Positions 17,544-27,443 of a DNA stretch of 64,000 nucleotides are shown here, in pieces. This stretch comes from Enterobacter cloacae (GTDB lineage Bacteria; Pseudomonadota; Gammaproteobacteria; Enterobacterales; Enterobacteriaceae), in contig NZ_CP056117.1 of the NCBI RefSeq assembly GCF_013375935.1, forward strand, positions 186,001 to 250,000. Direction: 5' to 3'. The notes beneath the pieces were generated by a model. The model saw only the letters and a program-made list of their open reading frames with translations. It had not been told where the DNA came from and did no database searches. The position numbers and the translations under genes were made by a program. Positions within the stretch are counted from its first letter, which is position 1. Every line of letters starts with the position of its first letter.

Positions 17544-18494
17544 ATGCAAACCTGGCCAAACCCGTTTATTGAACAACGCGCCGATCCTTACATCCTGCAC
17601 CACGAAGGGCAGTACTATTTCATCGCCTCCGTGCCCCAGTACGATCGGCTGGCGCTCCGCCGCGCGGACTCGCTGGAAGGTTTACCCGGTGCCGAAGAGG
17701 TGGTGGTCTGGCGCAAGCCCGACACCGGCCCGATGAGCCAGCTGATCTGGGCGCCGGAACTGCATCATATCGACGGCAGGTGGTACATCTATTATGCCGC
17801 GACGCATACCCAGGCGCTCGACGAACTCGGGATGTTCCAGCACCGTATGTTTGCGCTCGAATGCGCAGACCCCGATCCGCTCACCGGTACCTGGGTAGAA
17901 AAAGGGCAAATTAAAACGCCGTTTGACACCTTCGCGCTGGACGCCACCACCTTTGTGCATCAGGGAAAACGCTGGTACCTGTGGGCGCAAAAAGCGCCGG
18001 ATATTGCCGGTAACTCCAACCTTTATCTGTGTGAAATGGAAAATCCGTGGACGCTAAAAGGCGAGCCGGTAATGCTCAGTAAGCCGGAATACGACTGGGA
18101 ATGCCGCGGGTTTTGGGTCAATGAAGGACCGGCGGTGCTGTTCCATGGCGATAAGCTGTTTATTAGCTACTCCGCCAGCGCCACCGATGAGAACTACTGC
18201 ATGGGGCTACTGTGGATAGACCTGCATGCCGATCCGCAAAACCCGGCGAACTGGCATAAATCCTCGCGCCCGGTATTCGTGACCAGCTACGAAAACCGTC
18301 AGCACGGGCCAGGCCATAACAGCTTTACGCAGACGCCAGAGGGCGACGATGTGCTGGTCTACCACGCGCGAAACTACACTGAAATTGAGGGCGATCCGCT
18401 TTACGATCCGAATCGCCACACGCGTCTGAAACGCGTCCGCTGGGACGAAAACGGGATGCCTGATTTCGGCATCCCGCCTGCGGATACGCTGTAA
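17544..18494 (+). CDS. GH43-family glycosidase, probable exo-arabinofuranosidase
   Basis: This 316-residue five-bladed propeller enzyme of glycoside hydrolase family 43 has no signal peptide, so it acts in the cytosol. The general base lies in QRADPYILHHEGQYYFIASV, the pKa-modulating Asp in FALDATTFVHQGKRWYLWAQ and the general acid Glu in FWVNEGPAVLF. A later HGPGHNSFTQTPEGDDVLVYH is also typical. The pattern RADPYI...YDRLALRRA resembles the exo-1,5-alpha-L-arabinofuranosidase subgroup (GH43_26 type), so arabino-oligosaccharides are the best guess. A beta-xylosidase is the alternative. It works with the upstream symporter, which would bring in the intact oligosaccharide. Confidence 0.85.
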   Translation: MQTWPNPFIEQRADPYILHHEGQYYFIASVPQYDRLALRRADSLEGLPGAEEVVVWRKPDTGPMSQLIWAPELHHIDGRWYIYYAATHTQALDELGMFQHRMFALECADPDPLTGTWVEKGQIKTPFDTFALDATTFVHQGKRWYLWAQKAPDIAGNSNLYLCEMENPWTLKGEPVMLSKPEYDWECRGFWVNEGPAVLFHGDKLFISYSASATDENYCMGLLWIDLHADPQNPANWHKSSRPVFVTSYENRQHGPGHNSFTQTPEGDDVLVYHARNYTEIEGDPLYDPNRHTRLKRVRWDENGMPDFGIPPADTL

Positions 18495-18512
18495 CGGCTT
18501 CGGCGCGCCGGG

Positions 18513-19363
18513 TCAGACCAGCGTGCCGTAAATTGTCAGCAGCGCCACAATCACCACCACCGCAAACGAGGTTTTCTTTGCCATCGAGACGGCGGCTTTT
18601 GGCGTTGCTACTTTATCCGTGTGCGGCTCGCGCGCCAGCGAGAACTGCGCCAGACGGGTTAACACCTGATACTGCGCGGTGTGGCGGTCCGCAAGGGAAG
18701 CAAACCACGCGGGCAGGGCTTTTTCACCATGCCCGATGAGAGCATAGACAACCCCCACCAGACGCACCGGAAGCCAGTCAAGCACGTGCAGAATGGCGTC
18801 AATACCGGACTGTAAACGCTCATGCGGCGTAAGGTAGCGGGCAAGCCAGGTCTGCCAGGCGCGCAGGAACGCATAGCCCATCAGCAGTACCGGCCCCCAC
18901 GGACCGCCCACCACAAACCAGAACAGCGGTGCCAGGTAGTAACGGAAGTTGATCCACAGCAGCGCGTTTTGCAGCTCGCGCAGAAATTCACGTTCATCGC
19001 AGTCCGGCGGTACGCCGTGGATCATCGTCAGCTCGCTCGCCATCGCACCGCGCGCGTGGGCATCATCACGGGAGGCGGCCTTCAGGTAGGCGTGATAGTG
19101 CAAACGCACCTTGCCCGCGCCAATGCACAGCACGCCCAGCAGGATCCACACCACCAGCAGCGGCACGTTGAAAAAAAGGCCGTACAGCGAGCGCAGCAGC
19201 AGGAACGTAATCACCATCACACCTGCCGTCATCAGCAGCGTGCGCAGCATGGAAAAATGCCTGATGCGGCGGAATAATACCTCCAGCCGATGATCCAGAT
19301 GCCAGTGCTCGCCGAGCTTAAACAGGCGCTCAGCGATCATAACCAGCAGCATGGTAAACAACG

Positions 19364-19367
<4 letters not shown>
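18513..19367 (-). CDS. ampE: Inner-membrane protein AmpE
   Basis: AmpE is a 284-residue polytopic inner-membrane protein of the CobD/AmpE family, encoded with ampD. Its exact role is unsettled; a sensory role in beta-lactamase induction has been proposed. Visible features are the N-terminal [29 protein letters not shown], several hydrophobic segments ([57 protein letters not shown] at the C-terminus) and DGVTPDCDE-like [15 protein letters not shown]. The start overlaps the ampD stop by four bases, showing translational coupling. It converges with the GH43 gene. Confidence 0.94.
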
Positions 19368-20908
<1,541 letters not shown>

Positions 20909-20915
20909 CGAGTCC

Positions 20916-20939
20916 TCCCCTCTCCGCCCGGAGAGGGGA
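20916..20939 (+). terminator. Hairpin after nadC
   Basis: CCCCTCTCCGCCCGGAGAGGGG forms a near-perfect stem just after the nadC stop. It lacks a U run, so it may be a weak terminator or mRNA-stabilising structure. Confidence 0.45.
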
Positions 20940-21082
20940 AATACGAGACAGCTCGCATTTACGCTGCTCTTCTCTGCAACGCTCACTAAAACCCCTGAAA
21001 GCCCCTTCACGTTCACGCTTTTGCTCCTCGTTTCTGCGCGCTGGCACTGCCACAGTAGCGCCACTTAACGTAAGGAGCAGAC

Positions 21083-21520
21083 ATGAACAAACAACAAGGA
21101 TTTACGCTGATTGAGCTAATGGTCGTCATTGGCATTATTGCCATCCTGAGCGCAATTGGCGTCCCGGCCTATCAGAACTACCTGCGTAAAGCGGCGCTCA
21201 CCGATATGCTGCAAACGTTCATCCCCTACCGCACCGCCATTGAGCTTTGCGCTCTGGATCATGGCGGTGTGGAGCGCTGCGACGCGGGCACCAGCGGCAT
21301 TCCCTCACCGACAACCACACGCTACGTTTCGGCAATGAGCGTGGCGAAAGGCGTGGTGTCGTTAACAGGACAGGAGAGCCTGAACGGGCTTGAGGTTCTG
21401 ATGACGCCGATCTGGAGCGACGGCAACGGCATGACGGGCTGGACGCGTGACTGCAAAATGGCATCCGACGCAGCGCTCAGGCAAGCCTGCGAAGACGTTT
21501 TCCGCTTCGACAATAACTGA
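21083..21520 (+). CDS. ppdD: Type IV prepilin PpdD
   Basis: This 145-residue type IV pilin-like protein is the major pilin of the enterobacterial type IV pilus system. The prepilin leader MNKQQG is followed by FTLIELMVVIGIIAILSAIG, with cleavage before Phe and the conserved Glu5. It then has the expected hydrophobic alpha-1 helix and YQNYLRKA. Two C-terminal-half cysteines (CKMASDAALRQAC) can form the D-region disulfide; two more lie at CALDHGGVERC. The gene starts the ppdD-hofB-hofC group. The start follows TAAGGAGCAGAC. Confidence 0.95.
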   Translation: MNKQQGFTLIELMVVIGIIAILSAIGVPAYQNYLRKAALTDMLQTFIPYRTAIELCALDHGGVERCDAGTSGIPSPTTTRYVSAMSVAKGVVSLTGQESLNGLEVLMTPIWSDGNGMTGWTRDCKMASDAALRQACEDVFRFDNN

Positions 21521-21529
21521 CAGGAGTGG

Positions 21530-22912
21530 ATGATGAACACCGAACAGCTTATGACTCTCTGCCAGCGCCATCACGCCCTGCTGCTGGCAAGCGACGCGGA
21601 CATGATAAGCATTGCCGTGGTGGGAAACCCGGCCTCTGAACTGATGGAGGCTTTGCGCTTCGCCACTCAAAAGCGTATTGATATAGAGTGCTGGACGGCC
21701 GAGCGCATGGAAAAACGGCGCCAGTCCGTCACATCATTGCATCTGCCGGGCATAGCGCCAGGCTCGGCCGCTGACGTTCTCAATACGATCCTGCAGCAGG
21801 CGGTAAGCCAGCGGGCATCCGACATCCATATTGAACCAGCGGAAAATGGCTACCAGATACGCCTGCGGATTGACGGCGTTCTTTACCCGCAATCGCCGAT
21901 CGCGGCTGCTCTCGGGACGACGCTGGCCGCGCGCCTGAAGGTGCTGGGCCAGTTGGACATTGCCGAGCGCCGCTTGCCGCAGGACGGCCAGTTTACGGTG
22001 GAGCTGGAAAGCAGCCCCGTCTCGTTTCGTATCGCAACGCTTCCCTGTAGCGGCGGAGAAAAAATCGTGCTGCGCCTGCTTCACCAGGTACAGCAAGCGC
22101 TGGAGCTCGATCGGCTGGGCATGAGCGCAGACCAGCAGACGCGCTTTGCCGGAGTGCTAAACGGCCCGCAGGGACTGATTCTGGTCACCGGCCCGACCGG
22201 TAGCGGAAAAACGGTGACGCTGTACAGCGCGCTGCAGGCGCGAAATACCCCAGACGTTAATATTTGCAGCGTGGAGGATCCTGTAGAAATCCCCCTTGCA
22301 GGCCTAAACCAGACGCAGATTAACCCGCGCGCCGGGCTTACCTTTCAGAGCGTGCTGCGCGCCCTGCTTCGCCAGGATCCCAATATCATCATGGTGGGGG
22401 AAATTCGTGACGGCGAAACGGCAGAAATTGCCATTAAGGCCGCGCAAACCGGGCATCTGGTGCTCTCCACGCTTCACACTAACTCGACTACCGAAGCGCT
22501 GGTACGGCTGGAACAGATGGGCGTCGCGCGCTGGATGATCTCTTCTGCGCTCTCAATGGTGGTTTCCCAGCGGCTGGTGCGTCGGCTGTGCCCGCACTGT
22601 CGACAGGAGGCAAGCCGCCACGCCGACCTCCCTCGCAGCCTGTGGCCCCGGCCGCTTCCGCGCTGGCAACCTACCGGCTGCGATCGCTGTTATCACGGAT
22701 TTTATGGCCGCGTAGCCCTCTTTGAAGTGCTCGTCATCGATGACGCGCTCCGGCAGGCTATTGCCAGTGGAGCGAGTACAGAGGTAATTGGCTCCAGCGC
22801 ACGTCAGGCGGGAATGACGTCATTGTTCGAGCACGGCTGTATGGCCGTTGAACAAGGGCTGACCACGTTCGAAGAATTGCTGCGCGTGCTGGGCATGCCC
22901 GATGGCTGCTAA
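21530..22912 (+). CDS. hofB: Type IV pilus assembly ATPase (GspE/PilB family)
   Basis: HofB is the 460-residue cytosolic secretion ATPase that powers pilin assembly. Seen in order are an N-terminal region, the GspE signature ASDIHIEPAENGYQIRLRIDG, Walker A GPTGSGKT, the Asp box SVEDPVEIPLAGLNQTQIN, Walker B IIMVGEIRDGETAEIAIKAAQTGHLVLSTLHTN and a zinc tetracysteine (CPHC...CDRC). It lies nine bases after ppdD and overlaps hofC by 11 bases, so the three form an operon. Length is one residue shorter than E. coli HofB. Confidence 0.94.
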   Translation: MMNTEQLMTLCQRHHALLLASDADMISIAVVGNPASELMEALRFATQKRIDIECWTAERMEKRRQSVTSLHLPGIAPGSAADVLNTILQQAVSQRASDIHIEPAENGYQIRLRIDGVLYPQSPIAAALGTTLAARLKVLGQLDIAERRLPQDGQFTVELESSPVSFRIATLPCSGGEKIVLRLLHQVQQALELDRLGMSADQQTRFAGVLNGPQGLILVTGPTGSGKTVTLYSALQARNTPDVNICSVEDPVEIPLAGLNQTQINPRAGLTFQSVLRALLRQDPNIIMVGEIRDGETAEIAIKAAQTGHLVLSTLHTNSTTEALVRLEQMGVARWMISSALSMVVSQRLVRRLCPHCRQEASRHADLPRSLWPRPLPRWQPTGCDRCYHGFYGRVALFEVLVIDDALRQAIASGASTEVIGSSARQAGMTSLFEHGCMAVEQGLTTFEELLRVLGMPDGC

Positions 22913-24086
22913 CGCCCTCTGGCGCTGGCGAGCGCTGACCATGGAGGGTGACGTACAGACCGGCACCCTTTGGGCTATCGACCATGATGCAGCTTACGCC
23001 GCATTAGTGCGTAAACAGCTTCATCCGCTGGCGCTCAGGCGCTGCCAGCAGCGCCATCGATGGCATGTACATCACTGCTACGATATTTTTCGCCAGCTCG
23101 CCACGCTGTTGCAGGCCGGGCTCACGCTATCCCAAAGCCTGCAAATGCTGGCGGAACAGCATCCTTTACGGCAGTGGCAGGCGCTGCTGTATAGCCTTGC
23201 TGAGGATCTGAGCGAAGGCTGCGCCTTATCGGAGGCAATGAAGAGGTGGCCAGAGGTGTTTAGCCCTCTTTATATCTCCATGGTGAAAACGGGTGAACTG
23301 ACGGGACAGCTCGAAGCGTGCTGTCGCCAGCTCGCGCAGCAGCAGAAATCCCAGCAGCTGCTGAGTGCAAAAGTGAAGAAAGCGCTGCGCTACCCGGCGA
23401 TCGTCCTGACGCTGGCCGTTGTCGTGGTGCTGGCCATGGTTACGCTGGTTTTGCCCGAGTTTGCCGCGATATACAAAACGTTTAACGCCCCGCTTCCGCT
23501 GCTCACGCAGGCGGTCATGGGGCTGGCTACCTTCATTCAGGCGCATCTCCTCGCCCTTTTCGCCCTGCTCGCGACGCTGGTTATCGTCGCCTGTAAACTG
23601 CGGCGGCATCCCCGCTGGCAGCATATGCTGTTACGCATACCGGTGATGGGCGCGCTGTCGCGCGGGCAAAAGCTGGGACAAATATTTACCGTGCTGTCTT
23701 TAACCCAGCAGGCCGGGATCGCATTTTTAGACGGGATGGAGAGCGTGCAGGAAACCGTTGAGAATGGCTTCTGGCAGGAGAAAATCCGCGCGGTACGCAG
23801 CGATATTGAACGGGGTATGCCCGTGTGGTCATCCTTTCAGAAAGCCTCTGTTTTTACGCCCCTGCGCATTCAGCTGATACGCACCGGAGAAGTATCGGGT
23901 TCCCTGGACGTGATGCTGCTGAATCTCGCACGTCACCATACGGAACGGACATTTGAGCAGGCGGACAGTCTGGCGGCAATGCTTGAGCCTTTGCTGCTGA
24001 TCGTGACGGGTGTGATTATCGGTACGCTGGTGGTGGCAATGTATCTGCCGGTTTTCCATCTGGGGGATGCGATGAGCGCGGGTTAA
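22902..24086 (+). CDS. hofC: Type IV pilus inner-membrane platform protein (GspF/PilC family)
   Basis: HofC is a 394-residue polytopic inner-membrane platform protein of the pilus machine. It has two GspF domains: the first around residues 55-180 (DIFRQLATLLQAGLTLSQSL...SPLYISMVKTGELTGQLEACC) and the second around 255-380 (GQIFTVLSLTQQAGIAFLDGM...LRIQLIRTGEVSGSLDVMLL). Three long hydrophobic stretches follow the domains (YPAIVLTLAVVVVLAMVTLVL; LLALFALLATLVIVA; LLLIVTGVIIGTLVVAMYL). The start overlaps the end of hofB, which suggests coupled translation. It is slightly shorter than E. coli HofC (400). It converges with guaC. Confidence 0.93.
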   Translation: MAANALWRWRALTMEGDVQTGTLWAIDHDAAYAALVRKQLHPLALRRCQQRHRWHVHHCYDIFRQLATLLQAGLTLSQSLQMLAEQHPLRQWQALLYSLAEDLSEGCALSEAMKRWPEVFSPLYISMVKTGELTGQLEACCRQLAQQQKSQQLLSAKVKKALRYPAIVLTLAVVVVLAMVTLVLPEFAAIYKTFNAPLPLLTQAVMGLATFIQAHLLALFALLATLVIVACKLRRHPRWQHMLLRIPVMGALSRGQKLGQIFTVLSLTQQAGIAFLDGMESVQETVENGFWQEKIRAVRSDIERGMPVWSSFQKASVFTPLRIQLIRTGEVSGSLDVMLLNLARHHTERTFEQADSLAAMLEPLLLIVTGVIIGTLVVAMYLPVFHLGDAMSAG

Positions 24087-24087
24087 C

Positions 24088-24111
24088 GCTGGCGCACGGA
24101 TGCGCGCCAGC
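24088..24111. terminator. Hairpin between convergent hofC and guaC
   Basis: GCTGGCGC and GCGCCAGC form a strong stem in the 33-base gap between the two stops. No U run follows, so termination is only a guess. Confidence 0.4.
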
Positions 24112-24119
24112 TGTAGCCG

Positions 24120-25163
24120 TCAGAGGCTATTGAATACGCGGTTTTCCTGCTCCTGAACGCGGATAAACGTCGTGCGTTTAGTCAACTCTTTCAGGCGGGA
24201 AGCACCAACGTAGGTGCAGGCAGAGCGCAAACCGCCGAGGATATCGCGCGCCGTGTTTTCAACAGGGCCACGCAGCGGCAGCTTAACGGTTTTACCTTCC
24301 GCGGCACGGTATTTTGCTACACCGCCCACGTGACGGGTCATCGCAGATTCAGAGCTCATTCCGTAGAACAGCATGAATTTCTCGCCGTTCTCTTCCACCA
24401 CGGTACCGCCGCTCTCTTCGTGACCAGCCAGCATACCGCCGAGCATGACGAAGTCTGCGCCACCGCCAAAGGCTTTCGCTACATCGCCCGGCATGGTGCA
24501 GCCACCGTCGCTGATGATCTGGCCGCCCAGGCCGTGCGCCGCGTCAGCGCATTCGATTACCGCCGACAGCTGCGGATAACCCACGCCGGTTTTCACACGC
24601 GTGGTGCATACGGAACCCGGGCCAATACCCACCTTAACGATGTCAGCCCCAGAAAGGATCAGCTCTTCACACATCTCTCCGGTCACCACGTTGCCGGCGA
24701 TGATGGTTTTCGTTGGCCAGGCTTCACGCGCCTTGCTGACGAACTGCACGAAATGTTCGGAATAGCCGTTCGCCACGTCAATACAGACAAAATTCAGCGC
24801 CGGATTCGCGTTCAGGATCTGCCTGGTTTTCTCGAAATCTGCATCAGACGTACCGGTAGACACCATCACATGCTTCACCACGTCAGCAGAGGCGGAGGCA
24901 ACAAACGCATTCCACTCTTCAGCGCTATAGTGTTTGTGTACCGCAGTCAGGATGTCGAACTGCGCCAGTGCGGTAGCCATTTCGAAGGTTCCGACTGTGT
25001 CCATGTTGGCGGCAATAATCGGCACGCCAGACCACGTCTGACCGGAATGCTTAAAGGTGAATTGACGTTCGAGTTCAACGTCTGAGCGGCTTTTCAGCGT
25101 AGAGCGTTTAGGGCGGATAAGAACGTCTTTGAAACCTAACTTGAGATCTTCTTCGATACGCAT
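24120..25163 (-). CDS. guaC: GMP reductase
   Basis: GuaC reduces GMP to IMP with NADPH, the only route from guanine to adenine nucleotides. The 347 residues form the IMPDH/GMPR barrel without CBS domains. The catalytic cysteine and threonine lie in [20 protein letters not shown], the phosphate-binding loop in [25 protein letters not shown], and the flap/active-site segment in [16 protein letters not shown]. The N-terminus [21 protein letters not shown] matches E. coli. It is a single-gene unit, divergent from coaE by 228 bases. Confidence 0.96.
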   Translation of the reverse strand: MRIEEDLKLGFKDVLIRPKRSTLKSRSDVELERQFTFKHSGQTWSGVPIIAANMDTVGTFEMATALAQFDILTAVHKHYSAEEWNAFVASASADVVKHVMVSTGTSDADFEKTRQILNANPALNFVCIDVANGYSEHFVQFVSKAREAWPTKTIIAGNVVTGEMCEELILSGADIVKVGIGPGSVCTTRVKTGVGYPQLSAVIECADAAHGLGGQIISDGGCTMPGDVAKAFGGGADFVMLGGMLAGHEESGGTVVEENGEKFMLFYGMSSESAMTRHVGGVAKYRAAEGKTVKLPLRGPVENTARDILGGLRSACTYVGASRLKELTKRTTFIRVQEQENRVFNSL

Positions 25164-25391
25164 GTGCGGATTCCTGGGGTTAGAGGCAAAAATAGTGAAA
25201 GCACAACTCCAGTGACGCTATCATACGCACTAATACCTGCTCCGCAAGACTGCGAAAATCACTTTTTTTACGCTACAATCCTATAAATTTACCTGATAAA
25301 AAGCGGGTAAAGAGAGCTAAACATTCGCTGTTGAAAGTTTGAACTTTAAGCAACTGATTTTATAAATGAATAATTCCCAGGATCTTATGTA

Positions 25392-26012
25392 ATGGGGTAT
25401 ATCGTCGCATTAACCGGCAGCATCGGTAGTGGTAAAAGTACCGTTGCGGACGCGTTTTCTCGTCTCGGCATTACGATTATCGACGCAGATATCATTGCCC
25501 GTCAGGTGGTAGAACCAAATACACCCGCCTTACATGCCATCGAAGCACATTTTGGCAGCAGCGTTATACAGGCTGACGGTACGCTAAACCGACGACAGCT
25601 CCGTGAATGCATATTTTCCGATCCTGCGGAAAAGGCCTGGCTTAATGCCCTGCTCCACCCCATTATCCACCAAGAAACCCAGCGTCAAATGGCCGCAGCC
25701 AGCTCGCCCTATGTGCTGTGGGTTGTTCCGTTGCTGGTTGAAAACCAGCTTCAGAAAAAAGCGGACAGAAAGCTGGTGATTGACGTTTCCCGCGAAACGC
25801 AGATCCAGAGAACCATGGCCCGTGACCATGTTTCTCGTGAGCATGCTGAACAAATTCTTGCCGCTCAGGCCACGCGCGAAGCGCGCCTTGCCGTTGCGGA
25901 TGATGTTATTGATAATAACGGCGCACCAGATGCCATTGCATCGGATGTTGCTCGTCTGCACGCGCAGTATCTGACCTTCGCCGCGCAGGCCGTTGCACAG
26001 GAAAAACCATAA
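25392..26012 (+). CDS. coaE: Dephospho-CoA kinase
   Basis: CoaE performs the last step of coenzyme A synthesis, phosphorylating the 3'-hydroxyl of dephospho-CoA with ATP. The 206 residues start with the P-loop [12 protein letters not shown] (residues 6-17) and [13 protein letters not shown], and include the lid VPLLVEN...[10 protein letters not shown] and [21 protein letters not shown]. The stop overlaps the zapD start (TAATG), so coaE-zapD-yacG form an operon, as in E. coli. Confidence 0.96.
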   Translation: MGYIVALTGSIGSGKSTVADAFSRLGITIIDADIIARQVVEPNTPALHAIEAHFGSSVIQADGTLNRRQLRECIFSDPAEKAWLNALLHPIIHQETQRQMAAASSPYVLWVVPLLVENQLQKKADRKLVIDVSRETQIQRTMARDHVSREHAEQILAAQATREARLAVADDVIDNNGAPDAIASDVARLHAQYLTFAAQAVAQEKP

Positions 26013-26755
26013 TGTCGACTCATATCCTTTTTGAGCACCCGCTTAACGAAAAAATGCGTACCTGGCTGCGCATAGAATTTCTTATCCAGCAGCTTTCACA
26101 ACACCTGCCCGTCAACGATCACGCCACCGCGCTGCATTTTTTCCGCAACGTGGGCGATCTGCTGGATGTAATTGAACGCGGCGATGTCCGCACTGAGCTG
26201 CTGAAAGAGCTGGAACGCCAGCAGCGTAAACTACAGGCCTGGGCCGAAGTGCCCGGCGTGGACCAAAGTCGAATTGACGCGTTACGCCAGCAGCTGAAAA
26301 ACAGCAGCACGACGCTGATGGCCGCGCCGCGCGTCGGGCAGTTTCTGCGAGAAGATCGTTTGATCGCGCTGGTGCGCCAGCGTCTGAGCATACCGGGCGG
26401 ATGCTGTAGCTTCGATCTGCCAACGCTGCATATGTGGTTACACATGCCGCAGGAGCAGCGCGATCGCCAGGTGAACGGCTGGCTGGCAAGCCTGGAGCCG
26501 ATGAATCAGGCGCTATCGCTGATCCTCGATCTTGTCCGTAATTCTGCCCCGTTCCGCAAGCAAACCAGCCTCAACGGCTTTTATCAGGACAACGGCGACG
26601 ATGCCGATCTTCTGCGTCTGAACCTGTCTCTTGGCGAGCAGCTTTATCCGCAGATTTCGGGGCATAAAAGCCGTTTCGCGATCCGCTTTATGCCGCTGGA
26701 CAGCGAACATGGCACCGTGCCGGAACGCCTCGATTTTGAACTGGCCTGTTGTTAA
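26012..26755 (+). CDS. zapD: Cell division protein ZapD
   Basis: ZapD (DUF1342) is a 247-residue cytosolic protein that crosslinks FtsZ filaments and stabilises the Z ring. The conserved N-terminal [20 protein letters not shown] and the [21 protein letters not shown]...[12 protein letters not shown] helical domain are present. The second domain has [18 protein letters not shown] and ends in a beta domain (FAIRFMPLD). The start overlaps the coaE stop by one base. Its place near coaE and yacG is conserved, a short distance from the division cluster it serves. Confidence 0.95.
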   Translation: MSTHILFEHPLNEKMRTWLRIEFLIQQLSQHLPVNDHATALHFFRNVGDLLDVIERGDVRTELLKELERQQRKLQAWAEVPGVDQSRIDALRQQLKNSSTTLMAAPRVGQFLREDRLIALVRQRLSIPGGCCSFDLPTLHMWLHMPQEQRDRQVNGWLASLEPMNQALSLILDLVRNSAPFRKQTSLNGFYQDNGDDADLLRLNLSLGEQLYPQISGHKSRFAIRFMPLDSEHGTVPERLDFELACC

Positions 26756-26764
26756 GGAGTGCCG

Positions 26765-26959
26765 ATGTCTGACGTAACTACCGTAAACTGCCCAACCTGT
26801 GGGAAAACCATTGTCTGGGGCGAAGTGAGCCCATTTCGCCCATTCTGCTGCAAGCGCTGTCAGCTTATTGACCTGGGCGAATGGGCAGCGGAAGAGAAGC
26901 GCATTCCCAGCGAAGGCGACCTCTCGGATAGCGATGACTGGAGCGAGAACCAGCAGTAG
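26765..26959 (+). CDS. yacG: DNA gyrase inhibitor YacG (zinc-binding)
   Basis: YacG is a 64-residue zinc-finger protein that binds GyrB and inhibits gyrase. The zinc ligands are in [20 protein letters not shown] followed by [13 protein letters not shown]. The acidic C-terminal tail ([13 protein letters not shown]) is typical. ATG at 26765 is chosen over an in-frame GTG two codons earlier because the AAGGAG at 26754-26759 is then correctly spaced and the protein begins MSD as in relatives. It follows zapD by nine bases. Confidence 0.93.
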   Translation: MSDVTTVNCPTCGKTIVWGEVSPFRPFCCKRCQLIDLGEWAAEEKRIPSEGDLSDSDDWSENQQ

Positions 26960-26967
26960 CGTTCAAA

Positions 26968-27000
26968 GCCTGCTGGCGCTTCGCTTAGCAGGCCTACGGG
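26968..27000. repeat. REP-like palindrome between yacG and mutT
   Basis: GCCTGCTGGCGCTTCGCTTA followed by GCAGGCCTACGGG has the form of an enterobacterial REP element: a GC stem (GCCTGCTG/AGCAGGC), an inner loop and the 3' CCTACG tag. It lies between the convergent yacG and mutT genes. The tag overlaps the mutT stop codon. Confidence 0.6.
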
Positions 27001-27386
27001 TTGCCCGTTAGCCGGGATATGACGGGCGCATTTGCCGGAGGAAATTTTTCGGCATCACTCGCGTGAAGCGTAACCCAGCCACCCGGCTGCCCCTCTTTCC
27101 CCCAGGGCTCTCCCTCCCAGCTTTGCACAAGCCAGAACCAGAGCGTGATGTGACGATCCGGAAACTGGTATTCCAGCTTATCAAACAGCGTTGCGCCAAT
27201 CGGAGTAATGCCGACCTCTTCCTGAAGCTCACGCACCAGCGCCTGCTCCGGCGTTTCGCCCGATTCGATTTTCCCGCCCGGGAACTCCCATTTGTTGGCC
27301 ATGTGCGCATCGGCTGCACGTTGGGTAATGAAGATCTGATTTTGCGGGTTGCGAATAATCCCGACGGCAATTTGCAGTGTTTTCAT
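26994..27386 (-). CDS. mutT: 8-oxo-dGTP diphosphatase
   Basis: MutT removes 8-oxo-dGTP from the nucleotide pool and so prevents A:T to C:G mutations. The 130 residues hold the Nudix box GGKIESGETPEQALVRELQE followed by EVGI, with all conserved Gly, Glu and Arg positions. The N-terminal strand MKTLQIAVGIIRN and HITLWFWLVQSWEGEPWGKEGQPGGW are family-typical. The last residues (SRLTGNP) differ from E. coli (KLKRL), and the stop lies inside a REP-like sequence. It is downstream of secA, as in E. coli, with a terminator between. Confidence 0.94.
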   Translation of the reverse strand: MKTLQIAVGIIRNPQNQIFITQRAADAHMANKWEFPGGKIESGETPEQALVRELQEEVGITPIGATLFDKLEYQFPDRHITLWFWLVQSWEGEPWGKEGQPGGWVTLHASDAEKFPPANAPVISRLTGNP

Positions 27387-27400
27387 ATTGGCACTTCCAT

Positions 27401-27428
27401 AAAAAAGGCGCAGATATCTGCGCCTTTT
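27401..27428. terminator. Intrinsic terminator between secA and mutT
   Basis: AAAAAAGGCGCAGATATCTGCGCCTTTT is a palindromic stem flanked by A and T runs. On the minus strand it follows secA. It would limit, but perhaps not block, read-through into mutT. Confidence 0.8.
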
Positions 27429-27443
27429 CAGTTTGTTATGTTC

